Made by a program: the position numbers and the translations under genes
In this document: positions 16,587-26,481 of the stretch, piece after piece
Numbering within the stretch: the first letter of the stretch is position 1
Layout of the letters: every line of letters begins with the position of its first letter
The notes under the pieces: generated by a model
The model's input: only the letters and a program-made list of their open reading frames with translations
Told to the model about the DNA's origin: nothing
The model's database searches: none
From: Agaribacillus sp965228415
GTDB taxonomy: Bacteria > Bacteroidota > Bacteroidia > Cytophagales > Cyclobacteriaceae
Direction: 5' to 3'
Assembly: GCA_965228415.1 (NCBI GenBank)
Contig: OZ245814.1
Span: 372,001 to 436,000, forward strand
Length of the DNA: 64,000 nucleotides

Positions 16587-17798
16587 TTGAAACCCGACAC
16601 CCAAACCATCTTGTTCAAAAATATTGTCAGATATTTGTCAATTCTGCTTATCCTGGGATTTTCAGGGTTATTCCTAGGATATAAATATTTTATAAACGAA
16701 TACGACGAAAGGATTACCGATACCATACTGGAGCCACGCGCCCATATCTCTACTGATGGGCCCTATATTTTGTATGATAACGACTCGGTGCAAACGATAT
16801 ACGTGGACGATGACGGTTATGCCATCCAAAAGTATAAAACCAGTATAGATGAATTTGACAGGAAAGTGAAAGTGAATGTTTTCACCCACGATCAAAAAGA
16901 AAAAGAAATTTTTAGCGTGTCGTTGGCAGATGCCCTGGAAGCCCCCCCTTCAGAATACCCTGCATCCCAAAAAATAATGGCCATTTCCAACATTGAAGGC
17001 AATTTTTACATCCTTCGAAAACTCTTAAAAGCCAATGGCGTCATAGACAACGATTGCAACTGGTCCTTCGAAAAAGGGCACCTGGTGCTTATGGGAGATT
17101 TTGTACATCGGGGCCTGAATGTGACACAATGCCTTTGGTTATGTTATAAGCTTGAACAACAGGCAAAGGATGCCGGTGGCGCCGTTCACTTTCTGTTGGG
17201 TAATCATGAAGTCATGAATATGTATGGCGATCTGGTGCATGTGCGATCCAAATACAAGCGGTTGGCTGAAAAATTGGGAATGGATTATTCCAGGGACATT
17301 TTAGGCGAGAACAGTGAATTGGGGAGATGGCTGAGGAAAAAAAATGTGGTTGAAAAAATAGGTGATTACCTTTTTGTACACGGAGGGGTCAGCAACCGGA
17401 TTGCTAATTTAAAAATTTCCATAGATTCCCTGAACAAATTTGCCCGGCACCATTATGGCGTTGACTACGACCGCATCCGCGCTGATCCAATGGCCGGTTT
17501 GGTTTTTGGCAAATGGGGCCCACTGTGGTATCGCGGTTACATGAGAAACCCCAAAGACACGGTATTACAGGAAATTCAAAGTATCCAACATACTTTTGGC
17601 GTCGATCGCATTGTTATTGGCCACACCGAGGTAGAGGCTGTAAAGTTAATTCACAGCAAGGATCTTGTGAATATTAACGTCCGCTATCCCCGATACAATC
17701 AGGAGGATCTAAGAGGTTACGCACTGTGGATTGAAAATCAGACCTTTTATGCAACCGATGATCTCGGACGCCGGTTTGAACTGAAGGAGACCTGGTAG
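16587..17798 (+). CDS. Membrane-anchored PPP-type (Shewanella-like) metallophosphatase with altered motifs
   Basis: A 403-aa protein with one N-terminal membrane segment (about 12-35) and a phosphatase domain from about 128. Recognisable motifs are GHLVLMGDFVHRG (motif II), FLLGNHE (motif III), LFVHGGVS and VIGHTEV. These match bacterial Shewanella-like protein phosphatases. Motif I, normally GDxHG, reads SNIEGN (134-139), and the second Asp of motif II (GDxxDRG) is His. The enzyme may therefore bind metals differently or be weakly active. The start is uncertain: the frame has TTG at 16587 and TTG at 16623, and no ATG before the catalytic domain. The gene is monocistronic and convergent with the S9 peptidase. 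Protein or small-molecule substrate unknown. Confidence 0.8.
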   Translation: MKPDTQTILFKNIVRYLSILLILGFSGLFLGYKYFINEYDERITDTILEPRAHISTDGPYILYDNDSVQTIYVDDDGYAIQKYKTSIDEFDRKVKVNVFTHDQKEKEIFSVSLADALEAPPSEYPASQKIMAISNIEGNFYILRKLLKANGVIDNDCNWSFEKGHLVLMGDFVHRGLNVTQCLWLCYKLEQQAKDAGGAVHFLLGNHEVMNMYGDLVHVRSKYKRLAEKLGMDYSRDILGENSELGRWLRKKNVVEKIGDYLFVHGGVSNRIANLKISIDSLNKFARHHYGVDYDRIRADPMAGLVFGKWGPLWYRGYMRNPKDTVLQEIQSIQHTFGVDRIVIGHTEVEAVKLIHSKDLVNINVRYPRYNQEDLRGYALWIENQTFYATDDLGRRFELKETW

Positions 17799-17841
17799 CT
17801 TCCCCGGGCCTGCTATCTATCCTTTGGGACCCCTCGTATGG

Positions 17842-19905
17842 CTAGTCTGTCCCCTCCTCCGGGACCTCTTCATCTGCTGACTCCCAGGCGTAATCTTTAC
17901 CTAACGCATATTTTGCAAACCAATCCAATTCCAGGTTAATCTTATTTAAGCGATGCCGTAGTTCCCTCCAGCCATGGGGCTCCCGGGGTGCAATGTACAG
18001 ATGTGACGGCACACCATTGCTTTTTAATGCCCGGTACATCTCTACAGATTGTTGTGGTGGCACCCTGACGTCATTACCACCGACCATGACCAGTGTGGGG
18101 GTTGTCACTTTGTGAATATCCTTTAGCGGTGATTGCTCCCAATACACATCAATCGGCGCATTTTCTTGCCAAGGGGTTCCACCAAACCAGGGTGTTCTGT
18201 AAATCCTCACATCGCTTTGTCCGTACATAGACACCCAATTGGCAGCCCCGGCACCGGAGCTGGCAGCTTTAAACCGATCTGTAAAGGTAATCAGCTTATT
18301 GGTCATATGTCCGCCGGCACTCCAGCCCATTTTAATCAACTTATCCGGGTCAACCAATCCTTTGTCGATAAGATAGTCAATACCCCTGATCACATCCAAA
18401 TGAGAGTTTTTGAAATAACTGCCAACCATGTCTCTTAAAAATTCATCTCCATATCCGGTGCTACCCCGGTAGTTGGGTCTAAACACCATGTAACCCTTTC
18501 CAGTCAATACCGGAATATATTGCGTATAGCTTCTGGAAATGCCAAACTTGTCAGAAGCAGCTGGCCCTCCATGCGTTTGAACAACCAGCGGATACCTTTT
18601 CCCCTGGGTATAATTGGCCGGATAGAAAAGTAAGCCTTCCACATCCACCGCGTCAGCCCCTTTCCAGGATACCCGTTCCTGCTTTGGCAAAAGAAATTTT
18701 TCTTCCAGGTAATCATACACCCCGGTCAATTTTTTGGCATTTTTGAAGTTGTGCCCCTTCATCAGCCATAGGTCGCCGGGATTTTTTGCATTGCTGACGG
18801 AAAAAAGGTGTTCATCCCGGGAGAAATTATAGTTCCAGCGGGAAATTGTATGATCCCCTTTGGTAATCTGGGTAATGGTATTGTTGGATAAAGTGAAGCT
18901 AAACAGCTGGGTTTCGACACCCATGTTCATGAGCAGATAAATGCTTTTTCCATCTATTGACCATTCCGCATTCAAAACCTCGTAACCAATCCTATTCAAC
19001 GGCACTCGCGCCTGGCCCCCTTTAGCATCGATTAAAAACAGCTTGCGGTTATGGTATTTTTCAAATTTCTTATTAGCATTGGCGATAAAAAGAATCTGAC
19101 TGCCATCCGGGGACAACTTTGCTGATGATTCGGAGACATTATTGAAGGTAAGTTGTTGCTCGTTTTCTCCTTTATGATCGATCAGCCAAATTTCGTTGGT
19201 AGTACTTTCGTCATATAGCGGGCTGATTCCTCTGAGGATAGTAATAAATTGCCCGTCTTTCGATAACTCAAAACTATTTACCGAATAATTGCCATCCGTA
19301 ATTTTAGTGGCGACCGAATCGTCTAATCCTATATGCCACAGGTGGGTTTGTTTATAGTTTTCATCCAGGGCATACAGATCATTCTTTACCTTTTCGTCTT
19401 TTTTTTCTTCCTCCGATTTTGGATCGCTGGCAAGGAAATACAAGCTCTTTCCGTCAGGCGCCCATCGCATTCTCTTGACGGCGCCGTCATGGTTGGTAAG
19501 CTGTCTCGCCTCTCCGCCGATATTTCTGATCAGGTATACCTGGTTCTCTTTTGCCGGTTCGCGTTTGGCGAGGAAGGAGATGTATTTCCCATCAGGCGAC
19601 CATAACGGGCTTGACTCGCCTTTCAGGCCATTTGTTAACTGTATCAAATTTTCTCCTGAAACATCGCTCCTCCATATATGCCCGATTTGTTTATTTTCTT
19701 TCCAATTGCTCTCAGATAACACATATACAAAACGCTTCCCATCGGGTGACAATGCCGGACTGCCCAATCCCGGGATATTTAAAAAATCAATGGCGGACAT
19801 GGTACCGCGGGATTGGCCATAGCTCGCCTGTAAAATGAAGCAGCACAATACGGTTAGCAGGGTTCTTTTTAAGGTCCTGAAGGCGGGTGAAGTTGAAATC
19901 ATCAT
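17842..19905 (-). CDS. S9 family prolyl oligopeptidase / dipeptidyl peptidase, secreted
   Basis: A 687-aa protein with a Sec signal peptide (hydrophobic segment ending QASYGQS). Residues 35-420 are a beta-propeller of WD40/PD40-like repeats (LSPDGK, WSPDGK, WAPDGK, LSPDGS). Residues 430-670 form the alpha/beta hydrolase domain. The catalytic triad is Ser in GWSAGGH (about 529), Asp in GGNDVRV (about 612) and His in EPHGW (about 644). It cleaves short peptides, probably in the periplasm, as part of peptide nutrition. It is a single gene with its own 200-base upstream region, next to an unrelated HAD gene. Confidence 0.92.
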   Translation of the reverse strand: MMISTSPAFRTLKRTLLTVLCCFILQASYGQSRGTMSAIDFLNIPGLGSPALSPDGKRFVYVLSESNWKENKQIGHIWRSDVSGENLIQLTNGLKGESSPLWSPDGKYISFLAKREPAKENQVYLIRNIGGEARQLTNHDGAVKRMRWAPDGKSLYFLASDPKSEEEKKDEKVKNDLYALDENYKQTHLWHIGLDDSVATKITDGNYSVNSFELSKDGQFITILRGISPLYDESTTNEIWLIDHKGENEQQLTFNNVSESSAKLSPDGSQILFIANANKKFEKYHNRKLFLIDAKGGQARVPLNRIGYEVLNAEWSIDGKSIYLLMNMGVETQLFSFTLSNNTITQITKGDHTISRWNYNFSRDEHLFSVSNAKNPGDLWLMKGHNFKNAKKLTGVYDYLEEKFLLPKQERVSWKGADAVDVEGLLFYPANYTQGKRYPLVVQTHGGPAASDKFGISRSYTQYIPVLTGKGYMVFRPNYRGSTGYGDEFLRDMVGSYFKNSHLDVIRGIDYLIDKGLVDPDKLIKMGWSAGGHMTNKLITFTDRFKAASSGAGAANWVSMYGQSDVRIYRTPWFGGTPWQENAPIDVYWEQSPLKDIHKVTTPTLVMVGGNDVRVPPQQSVEMYRALKSNGVPSHLYIAPREPHGWRELRHRLNKINLELDWFAKYALGKDYAWESADEEVPEEGTD

Positions 19906-20115
19906 AGTGTCTAGTTAATAATTCATAGGTTTTCTCAATCTTATAAGCAGGTAAAATGCCAAATGACATCATTTATTAAATAGTTTTAATCCAGCCCGGC
20001 TATTCGGGTGGATTAATTTCATATCGTAAACTTTAATCTAGGCGCTGGTATGATGCGGTAGCTCTGAATTGTAAATTTAAAAAAATTTCGCTGAACAGGT
20101 ATGGGTTACTATCAA

Positions 20116-20742
20116 TTAGTTTAAAATAGATCGCACATCATATAAGGATTTAAATTGATAATCCGCCACACCCGGCTCATACCTCGAGCGCCTGTCTATC
20201 AATACCGTTTTTATCCCTAAAGCTTTACCCGCCGATATCTCCGACACAGGGTTATCACCAATAACCAGCAACTCTCCGGGATCGTGGCTGTATTTCTCCA
20301 AAATCCTCTCAAATAATTTCACCTTCCCTCCCATGGCCACAAAAGGATCATCTATGAATATCTCTTGAAAATCCTTTTCAATTTTTAAGGATCTAATCTT
20401 GTTCCATTGAACGCTGGCCACGCCTGAGGTCACCAGGTATTTGTTGATTGTCAATGTCTTCAGATAGTCATAATCCTGATAGGGTTTGATTTTCAAGCCG
20501 TCCGGTATTTCATTCAGCGCCCTGAGTCCCGCAGCGATCATTGATTTACTAAAATTGTACTGCCTTGATACCTCAAAAAATGGTGTTTCCCAAAGCGCCT
20601 GCTTGCACTTTTCAAGATCAGATTCCCCCAACACATCATTTGCTGATTTCAATGCCTTAAAAAAAGGGCTTATTACACTTTTGTCTATGGATTTTGTCAA
20701 AAAAATTGTGTTATCCAGGTCTAATATCAGCGCTTTTATCAT
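20116..20742 (-). CDS. HAD superfamily hydrolase
   Basis: A 208-aa protein with the HAD motifs: LILDLDNTIFL (nucleophile D8 and acid D10), the threonine/serine of motif II in LVTSGV, and motif IV in IGDNPVSEISAGKALGI. A helical cap lies between motifs I and II (subclass IA). It probably dephosphorylates a small phosphorylated metabolite. The ATG start lies 8 bases past the stop of the DeoR regulator on the same strand, so the two are very likely co-transcribed. DeoR regulators often sense phosphosugars, which would fit a sugar phosphatase role, but no substrate is shown by the sequence. Confidence 0.88.
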   Translation of the reverse strand: MIKALILDLDNTIFLTKSIDKSVISPFFKALKSANDVLGESDLEKCKQALWETPFFEVSRQYNFSKSMIAAGLRALNEIPDGLKIKPYQDYDYLKTLTINKYLVTSGVASVQWNKIRSLKIEKDFQEIFIDDPFVAMGGKVKLFERILEKYSHDPGELLVIGDNPVSEISAGKALGIKTVLIDRRSRYEPGVADYQFKSLYDVRSILN

Positions 20743-20749
20743 AACTCGC

Positions 20750-21508
20750 CTACAATATTTTAATGCGTTGGCGCCGGTAGGGTTTCAGTACCTCAGCGTC
20801 GGGATCCAATTCCGTAATTAATGTGTTGATGGACTGAATGTCACAGATTTTATACCTTTGAACAGAGTTTAGCTTTTCTGATATATTCAACGAAATAACC
20901 TGTCTGGAAGCCCCGATCATCGCCTTTTTTATTTGCACGACATCCCAATCAAATTCCGTCAGGCCATGGCGATGATCCAGGTAACCGGTACCGAGAAAAC
21001 AGATATCAACCTTAATATCAAAAAGTGTATTCAGTGCCTGTCCACCTATAGCAATTTGGGCATCGTGTGATAACCTGCCGCCGATGAGAATCACCTCCAG
21101 ACCGGGATGCGCCAATAATTCCACGGCAATGGGAAGACTTGGGGTAAACACCGTTGCGTTCAGCTTGGCAGGAAGTTGTTTTGCCAATTCTATGTTGGTG
21201 GTACCACCGCTCATTAATACCACACTGTTTGGTTCGATAAGTTTGATGGCTTTGCCGGCAATGGCCAATTTACTTTCGTAAGCGTAAATATTTTGTTTTG
21301 AGCGGCCATTCCCAATCAACTGAAATCCATTGGAGATGGCACCACCATGCACTTTTTTAAGCTTGCCTGCCTCAGCCAGCTCTTTAATATCTCGTCTTAC
21401 TGTGTCGGTCGACACTTTTAAAATATGTGCCAGATCACCTAGCAGCAGCCTGTTGTGAATCTCGACCTCATGTAGAATAGTCTTATGCCGCTCTTCCTTT
21501 TTCGTCAT
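20750..21508 (-). CDS. DeoR/GlpR family transcriptional repressor
   Basis: From the ATG at 21508 the product is 252 aa, normal for DeoR regulators; the frame continues upstream to a TTG at 21529. The N-terminal winged helix-turn-helix (RHKTILHEVE, then LGDLAHILKVSTDTVRRDIKEL, then GKLKKVHGGA) is the DeoR signature. Residues 75-240 form the sensor domain of the phosphosugar-isomerase-like fold. It is transcribed away from the SusC/SusD pair at 21998 and together with the HAD gene downstream. The 490-base divergent gap is the likely target region. Ligand unknown, probably a phosphorylated sugar. Confidence 0.9.
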   Translation of the reverse strand: MTKKEERHKTILHEVEIHNRLLLGDLAHILKVSTDTVRRDIKELAEAGKLKKVHGGAISNGFQLIGNGRSKQNIYAYESKLAIAGKAIKLIEPNSVVLMSGGTTNIELAKQLPAKLNATVFTPSLPIAVELLAHPGLEVILIGGRLSHDAQIAIGGQALNTLFDIKVDICFLGTGYLDHRHGLTEFDWDVVQIKKAMIGASRQVISLNISEKLNSVQRYKICDIQSINTLITELDPDAEVLKPYRRQRIKIL

Positions 21509-21997
21509 AGATACCGTGGATAATAGCAATGAATAGTATGCTAATATAGCCTTTTTGCGTGTTAATAGCGAATAACTTTAACAATCTCGTCACTAATTTG
21601 CAAATAAAAACAGCAAAAAGTCGATTTATTTGTACTTATTATGCCATAATAAATTGCATTTTCAAATAATTGCGTCTATTTTAGTAAACAAAATGGCAAA
21701 TTATCGGCAAGGGCAGGCAAGCTGATATTTTCAGTTTCCGGCCAGGGAAAACGAAAACCGCCGGTAATGAAATCAATAATACGCAGATCAAAGGGACTAG
21801 GGGAAATTAGCACTTCGATCTTAGCAAATTCCTGAAAACACCTGGGGAAAATTGTAAGCCTGGCAGGGACTTCACCGTGATGGCCCGGTTACCAGAATAT
21901 TTTCCGCAGTTTTCAGTAACCTGAAATAGCTGTATTAAACAGACGACTATATTTTAACAAAACTCAATATAAATTCTAACCCTTAAATTTTGACTTC
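21509..21997. promoter_or_regulatory. Divergent intergenic region between deoR-type gene and susC
   Basis: This 489-base AT-rich region separates the leftward DeoR-type regulator from the rightward SusC gene. I found no convincing open frame, tRNA or strong hairpin. The last 50 bases before the SusC ATG are A/T-rich and poor in G, typical for translation starts in this group. No clear operator could be fixed by eye. Confidence 0.3.
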
Positions 21998-24900
21998 ATG
22001 CTTAAAAACTACAAAGCCTTAAAAAGGCCTATTTTTTGGAGAATTTTGGTGGTATTACTTTGCCTGCAAAATTCGACCATTTTAATGGCTCAGGTAACTT
22101 ACACCCTATCCGGTAAGGTTACCGATGTGTCTACCGGCGAACCGCTGATAGGCGCCACCTTACAACTGGAAAATACCACAGTTGGTACCGTAACCGATGT
22201 GGATGGCAATTACAAACTCAGTATTGATCTGCCATCCGGAGATTATCAGCTTAAAATAAGTTCTATTGGCTATGAAGTTCAGTTTCAGAATATCTCCCTG
22301 AACAACCAGGTAGATATCAGCCTGGATATTTCGCTGCAAGAGGATTATTTAAGACTGAATGAAGTGGTGGTGACAGGCACCTCAGTGGCTACCAGTAAAC
22401 GGCAATTGGGAAATGCCATCTCTACAATTTCAAAAGACGACATTGCTTCCTCCGGCTCGTTAGGTATTGATGGCGCGTTGTCCGGTAAGATTACAGGAGC
22501 AGTCATCACACAGAACTCCGGTAATCCGGCAGGTGGGATAAGCATACGATTAAGAGGAGCCAGCACGATTAATGGTCAATCCGATCCTTTATACATTGTG
22601 GATGGCGTTATTGTCAATAATGGGTCCGGTGTTATCAATGACGGCAGCACGGAATTGTTAGACCTCGGTGGATATTCTCAAAACCGGCTGGTAGATATTA
22701 ATCCAAACGACATTGAAAAAATCGAAGTGATAAAAGGTGCTGCCGCAGCAGCCATTTACGGCTCAAGGGCGAGTAATGGCGTTGTACAAATTTTTACAAA
22801 GCGTGGCAGTCAGGGCAAGCCAAAGTTTACCTTTTCCACTAATTTCCTGATAAGCGAAGTGAGAAAAAAAATAGATGTCAATGAAACGCCGCTGGTTTGG
22901 GAGGATGCTTTTGACAATGATAATCTAAATACCCGCCCGGCACAGCGATTTGACTACCAGGACTACTTTTTTGTTACCGGTACCGGAACAGATAACTATT
23001 TATCACTTTCCGGAGGCGACGACAAAAGCAAATACTTTTTGTCAGCCTCTTATTTCGATAACGAGGGAATTATCAGAAACACGGATTTTCAAAGAATCAG
23101 CGGCAGGGCCAGGGTGGATCAAACAATCAATGACTGGATTGCCCTTTCTTTTGGCCTTAACTATAGTTATAGCGAAAGCAATGACATTCCCAATGGCGGT
23201 ATAAGCGCTGCATATGGCGCACTTACCGGCTTTGTTTTCAGCGATAACTCCATCGACGACAGGCCAGACGAGTCCGGCATCTACCCCGTGACCTCTCCCC
23301 TGGTAGCAAGAACCAATCCCAGGGAGGCGGTAGACAGGTTTGAATTCGGGCAAAAAACCAATCGACTGATCGGAGATTTACAGCTTAATTTAACACCATT
23401 CGAGGGCTTTGGAATTGATTACATTTTGGGAGTAGATACTTACAACCAATCAGGCATCGGTTTTATTCCGGTGGGAAATACCTCTCCAAACCCCAATGGA
23501 TTTGCCAGGAGAGCTGAGTTGAATTTCCTTCAACTCAATAATGATCTGAACTTCCGGTATGAAAAGGATATCACCGAATCGATAAAATCCACCAGCTCGG
23601 CGGGATTAACAGTACAGTTTGACCGCAGAGAAAGTTTAGGAGTTTCTTCGGAGTTTCTGAGCCCGGTATCTAAAACAACGGACGGTGGGTCGGTTACCGA
23701 TAGAATCGATTTCAGAGCCGAGCGTGTTATCAGGGGTGCTTTCTTACAACAAACTTTTGGGCTTTTCAACAAACTTTTCCTTACGGGAGCTATCAGAGTA
23801 GATGGCGCCTCGTCGTTTGGCGAGGATGAACGTTCGCAATTTTATCCCAAAGCCAGCGCTTCTTATGTAATTTCCGAGGAAGATTTTTGGAAAAGCAGCT
23901 TAGGACCGGTGATAAATAATTTTAAAATCAGAGCCTCCTGGGGACAGTCGGGTAACCTCACCGGCCTGGGGCCTTTCGAAAGGTTCACCAATTACAATCC
24001 GGTTCCTATCAACGGTCAGACAGGGCTGGTGCCCAGCAACCAGTTAGGAAATTCCGCCATCCGGCCTGAGCAGCAAACAGAGGTTGAATTTGGTGTTGAC
24101 CTTGGCTTGCTGAACAATCGCCTGGGCCTTGAATTCACCTATTACAACCAGGATGTCGAGGATCTTTTATTAACCAACACACAGGCCACAACCACAGGGT
24201 TTGGCCTAAGAACAGAAAATGTCGGCGAAATGTCGAATCGCGGGATTGAGTTACTTATCCGGGCGCTGGCCATTCAGCAAGACAACTTCAGGTGGAATAT
24301 TACCGCGACCTACAGCCGTAATAAAAATGAAGTAAACGGTATTGCCAATGATGATTTATTAAGATTGCCTGGAAGTTTTAATATCTCTGTTGCCCAAAAC
24401 GGTGAAGCATTGGGTGTATTTTTTGGCACCTATTACGCGCGTGAGTCTGATGGAAGCATTAGTCTTGACAGCGGTCAACGCCCATTGAGAGCACTGGATT
24501 CAAACGGGTCTATCGACAGGCGAATCATCGGAGATCCCAATCCTGATTTTACAGCCTCTCTTATCAATGAATTAGAATACAAAAACTTCTCTTTCAGAGT
24601 CCAGTTTGATGCTATTCAGGGTTTCGATGTTTTCAATTTTGACAGGCGCTTATTAAATAATGTCATCTTCGGTGGCGGTGAAGGCGTCGGAAGAGAGCTC
24701 GCGGGTGAGCAGGTGAAAGGATTCGGAAGAGCGGAAGCCAACGTTTTCGAGGAGTTTATTGAGGACGGATCATTTATCAAGCTCCGGGAGCTGGGAATTA
24801 GCTATTCTGCCAGGCCGGATTTTCTGGGAATCAGCAGTCTTAGATTCAGCTTTATCGGAAGAAACTTATTTTCTATTGATGACTACACCGGTTGGGATCC

Positions 24901-25003
24901 GGAAATTAATGCACCCGGGCAAAGCAATGGCGTCAGAGGTTTCATTTTTGCTTCTGTGCCGATCCCCCGAACTTATCAATTTGGCGTCACTGCTACTTTC
25001 TAA
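21998..25003 (+). CDS. SusC/RagA family TonB-dependent outer-membrane receptor
   Basis: A 1001-aa protein with a signal peptide (to about 32, ILMAQ). A carboxypeptidase-D-like beta-sandwich follows (about 36-110, GKVTDVSTGEPLIGATL). Next is the plug domain with LRLNEVVVTGTSV, DPLYIVDGVIV and an IEKIEVIKGAAAAAIYGSRASNG-type segment, and a 22-strand barrel ending in the aromatic GVTATF. It takes up a polymer fragment through the outer membrane with energy from TonB-ExbBD, capped by the SusD lipoprotein encoded 18 bases downstream. No sigma/FecR pair sits with it; the divergent DeoR gene is the nearest regulator. The link to anmK downstream suggests an amino-sugar or muropeptide ligand, as inference. 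Confidence 0.95.
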   Translation: MLKNYKALKRPIFWRILVVLLCLQNSTILMAQVTYTLSGKVTDVSTGEPLIGATLQLENTTVGTVTDVDGNYKLSIDLPSGDYQLKISSIGYEVQFQNISLNNQVDISLDISLQEDYLRLNEVVVTGTSVATSKRQLGNAISTISKDDIASSGSLGIDGALSGKITGAVITQNSGNPAGGISIRLRGASTINGQSDPLYIVDGVIVNNGSGVINDGSTELLDLGGYSQNRLVDINPNDIEKIEVIKGAAAAAIYGSRASNGVVQIFTKRGSQGKPKFTFSTNFLISEVRKKIDVNETPLVWEDAFDNDNLNTRPAQRFDYQDYFFVTGTGTDNYLSLSGGDDKSKYFLSASYFDNEGIIRNTDFQRISGRARVDQTINDWIALSFGLNYSYSESNDIPNGGISAAYGALTGFVFSDNSIDDRPDESGIYPVTSPLVARTNPREAVDRFEFGQKTNRLIGDLQLNLTPFEGFGIDYILGVDTYNQSGIGFIPVGNTSPNPNGFARRAELNFLQLNNDLNFRYEKDITESIKSTSSAGLTVQFDRRESLGVSSEFLSPVSKTTDGGSVTDRIDFRAERVIRGAFLQQTFGLFNKLFLTGAIRVDGASSFGEDERSQFYPKASASYVISEEDFWKSSLGPVINNFKIRASWGQSGNLTGLGPFERFTNYNPVPINGQTGLVPSNQLGNSAIRPEQQTEVEFGVDLGLLNNRLGLEFTYYNQDVEDLLLTNTQATTTGFGLRTENVGEMSNRGIELLIRALAIQQDNFRWNITATYSRNKNEVNGIANDDLLRLPGSFNISVAQNGEALGVFFGTYYARESDGSISLDSGQRPLRALDSNGSIDRRIIGDPNPDFTASLINELEYKNFSFRVQFDAIQGFDVFNFDRRLLNNVIFGGGEGVGRELAGEQVKGFGRAEANVFEEFIEDGSFIKLRELGISYSARPDFLGISSLRFSFIGRNLFSIDDYTGWDPEINAPGQSNGVRGFIFASVPIPRTYQFGVTATF

Positions 25004-25021
25004 TCTTAAAAGAGAATTATT

Positions 25022-26350
25022 ATGGAAAATAAAAATATAAAATATATCATTTGTCTTGTCATGAGCTTTCTGATCGGCGCTTGTGATTTTGATATCCCCA
25101 ACCCCAATGCCGCCAGTGAAGACCAGGTATTGACCACAGCCGAGGGGCTTTTTGCATTGAGCATCGGTATCAGGACCACCTACTCGGCCGGTTCTAATTT
25201 AAGTGCTTTGCGCGACGTTATATTAACACCAGGTGTGACCACCAGGGAACTGGCCATTACCAGTACTTTTCAAAGCCTTATTGACCTGGAAGAGGGTGGC
25301 CCGCTGCTCCCCAATGACAATGGCAATACCACCCGACTTTTTACGAGACTAAACCGGGTAAAAGGCATGGCAGAAAACCTGATTGCCAGCGCTCCGAACG
25401 TACCGCTGATTGAAGGAACCAGAAGTGGCTTTATTGCATACGGACACCTGTTCAAGGCCATTTGCCTGGGTAATCTGGCGCAAAACTTTGAACAGGTACC
25501 CATCAATAACTCCCTGAACAACGACGCCGCCTTCAGCCCCCGACAGGCCGCTTACGAGGAAGCTATACGATTACTCGAACAAGCCATCAGCCTGATCAAT
25601 ACCACTCCGATTTCCAGCGAATTCAGCAATACCGTTCTGGCCGGAGACATAGATCTGGGCAATACACTAAATGCCTATCTGTCCCGTTATAATTTATTTG
25701 CCGGAAATTACCAGGCGGCCATTGATGCTGCCGATGCCGTAGACCTTTCCTCCACTTCCGTTTTTAGTTTTGACGGTGAAAACCTGAATCCTATATTTGA
25801 CCAGATCAATAACGGTCCTCCCAGCTATACGGCCCGCCAGGACTTTGGCAATACCTTGCTGGATCCCGCTGACGGCAGACTGGACTTCTATATGGAGCTG
25901 TATGATCCGGTCGATTCCACCAATCAAAACGGCTTACCCATTGCAAGGTTAAGAGGTTTTTTTGCTGCCAATGATCCTATTCCGGTTTATTTGCCCGGAG
26001 AAGTCCTGTTAAACAAGGCCGAGGCATTGGCCAGGCTGAATCAGCTGAACGAAGCTATTACGGAAATTAATAAAGTTCGGACCAAGACCGATGATCCATT
26101 CGGTATCAATGCTGATTTGCCCACCTATGGTGGCGCTGTCACCGCTGAAGCTGTATTGGAAGAAATATTCCTGAACCGAAGAGCAGAGCTTTTCCTTACC
26201 GGAGTGAGCCTGGAAGACAGCAGACGTTTCGGCAGGCAGGAACCTCCTGCGACACCGGATCTATCCAGTGAAAGAAACCGGAATTTTTATCCTTATCCGC
26301 TCGAGGAGCGGCTGAACAATCCCAATACACCTGACGATCCGGGCATCTAG
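25022..26350 (+). CDS. SusD/RagB family substrate-binding lipoprotein
   Basis: A 442-aa protein with a lipoprotein signal (SFLIGAC, C21), then the short acidic DFDIPNPNAAS linker. The body is alpha-helical with TPR-like repeats, and the C-terminal part has the SusD pattern LLNKAEALARLNQLNEAITEINKVRT, followed by an EEIFLNRRAELFLTG segment. It is displayed on the outer membrane and captures the ligand for the SusC protein encoded directly upstream. The ligand is not inferable from sequence. A perfect 18-bp hairpin follows 13 bases after the stop, so the pair forms its own transcription unit, possibly with read-through into the methyltransferase and anmK. Confidence 0.94.
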   Translation: MENKNIKYIICLVMSFLIGACDFDIPNPNAASEDQVLTTAEGLFALSIGIRTTYSAGSNLSALRDVILTPGVTTRELAITSTFQSLIDLEEGGPLLPNDNGNTTRLFTRLNRVKGMAENLIASAPNVPLIEGTRSGFIAYGHLFKAICLGNLAQNFEQVPINNSLNNDAAFSPRQAAYEEAIRLLEQAISLINTTPISSEFSNTVLAGDIDLGNTLNAYLSRYNLFAGNYQAAIDAADAVDLSSTSVFSFDGENLNPIFDQINNGPPSYTARQDFGNTLLDPADGRLDFYMELYDPVDSTNQNGLPIARLRGFFAANDPIPVYLPGEVLLNKAEALARLNQLNEAITEINKVRTKTDDPFGINADLPTYGGAVTAEAVLEEIFLNRRAELFLTGVSLEDSRRFGRQEPPATPDLSSERNRNFYPYPLEERLNNPNTPDDPGI

Positions 26351-26363
26351 ACGGATTAATAGA

Positions 26364-26410
26364 ACGTGTTCAACTGACCTGTTTATTCAGGTCAGTTGAA
26401 CACGTCTTTT
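26364..26410 (+). terminator. Strong terminator behind the first susCD pair
   Basis: A perfect 18-bp stem (26364-26381 with 26388-26405) with a 6-base loop TTTATT and a short T-run (26407-26410). It is one of the longest perfect stems in the window and probably ends the SusC/SusD transcript. Confidence 0.85.
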
Positions 26411-26481
26411 CCAAAAGAGTACCTAACTTGACCTGAAATTAAAAAAAATACAGCCTCTTTATTCACTTTACATAATCGACA

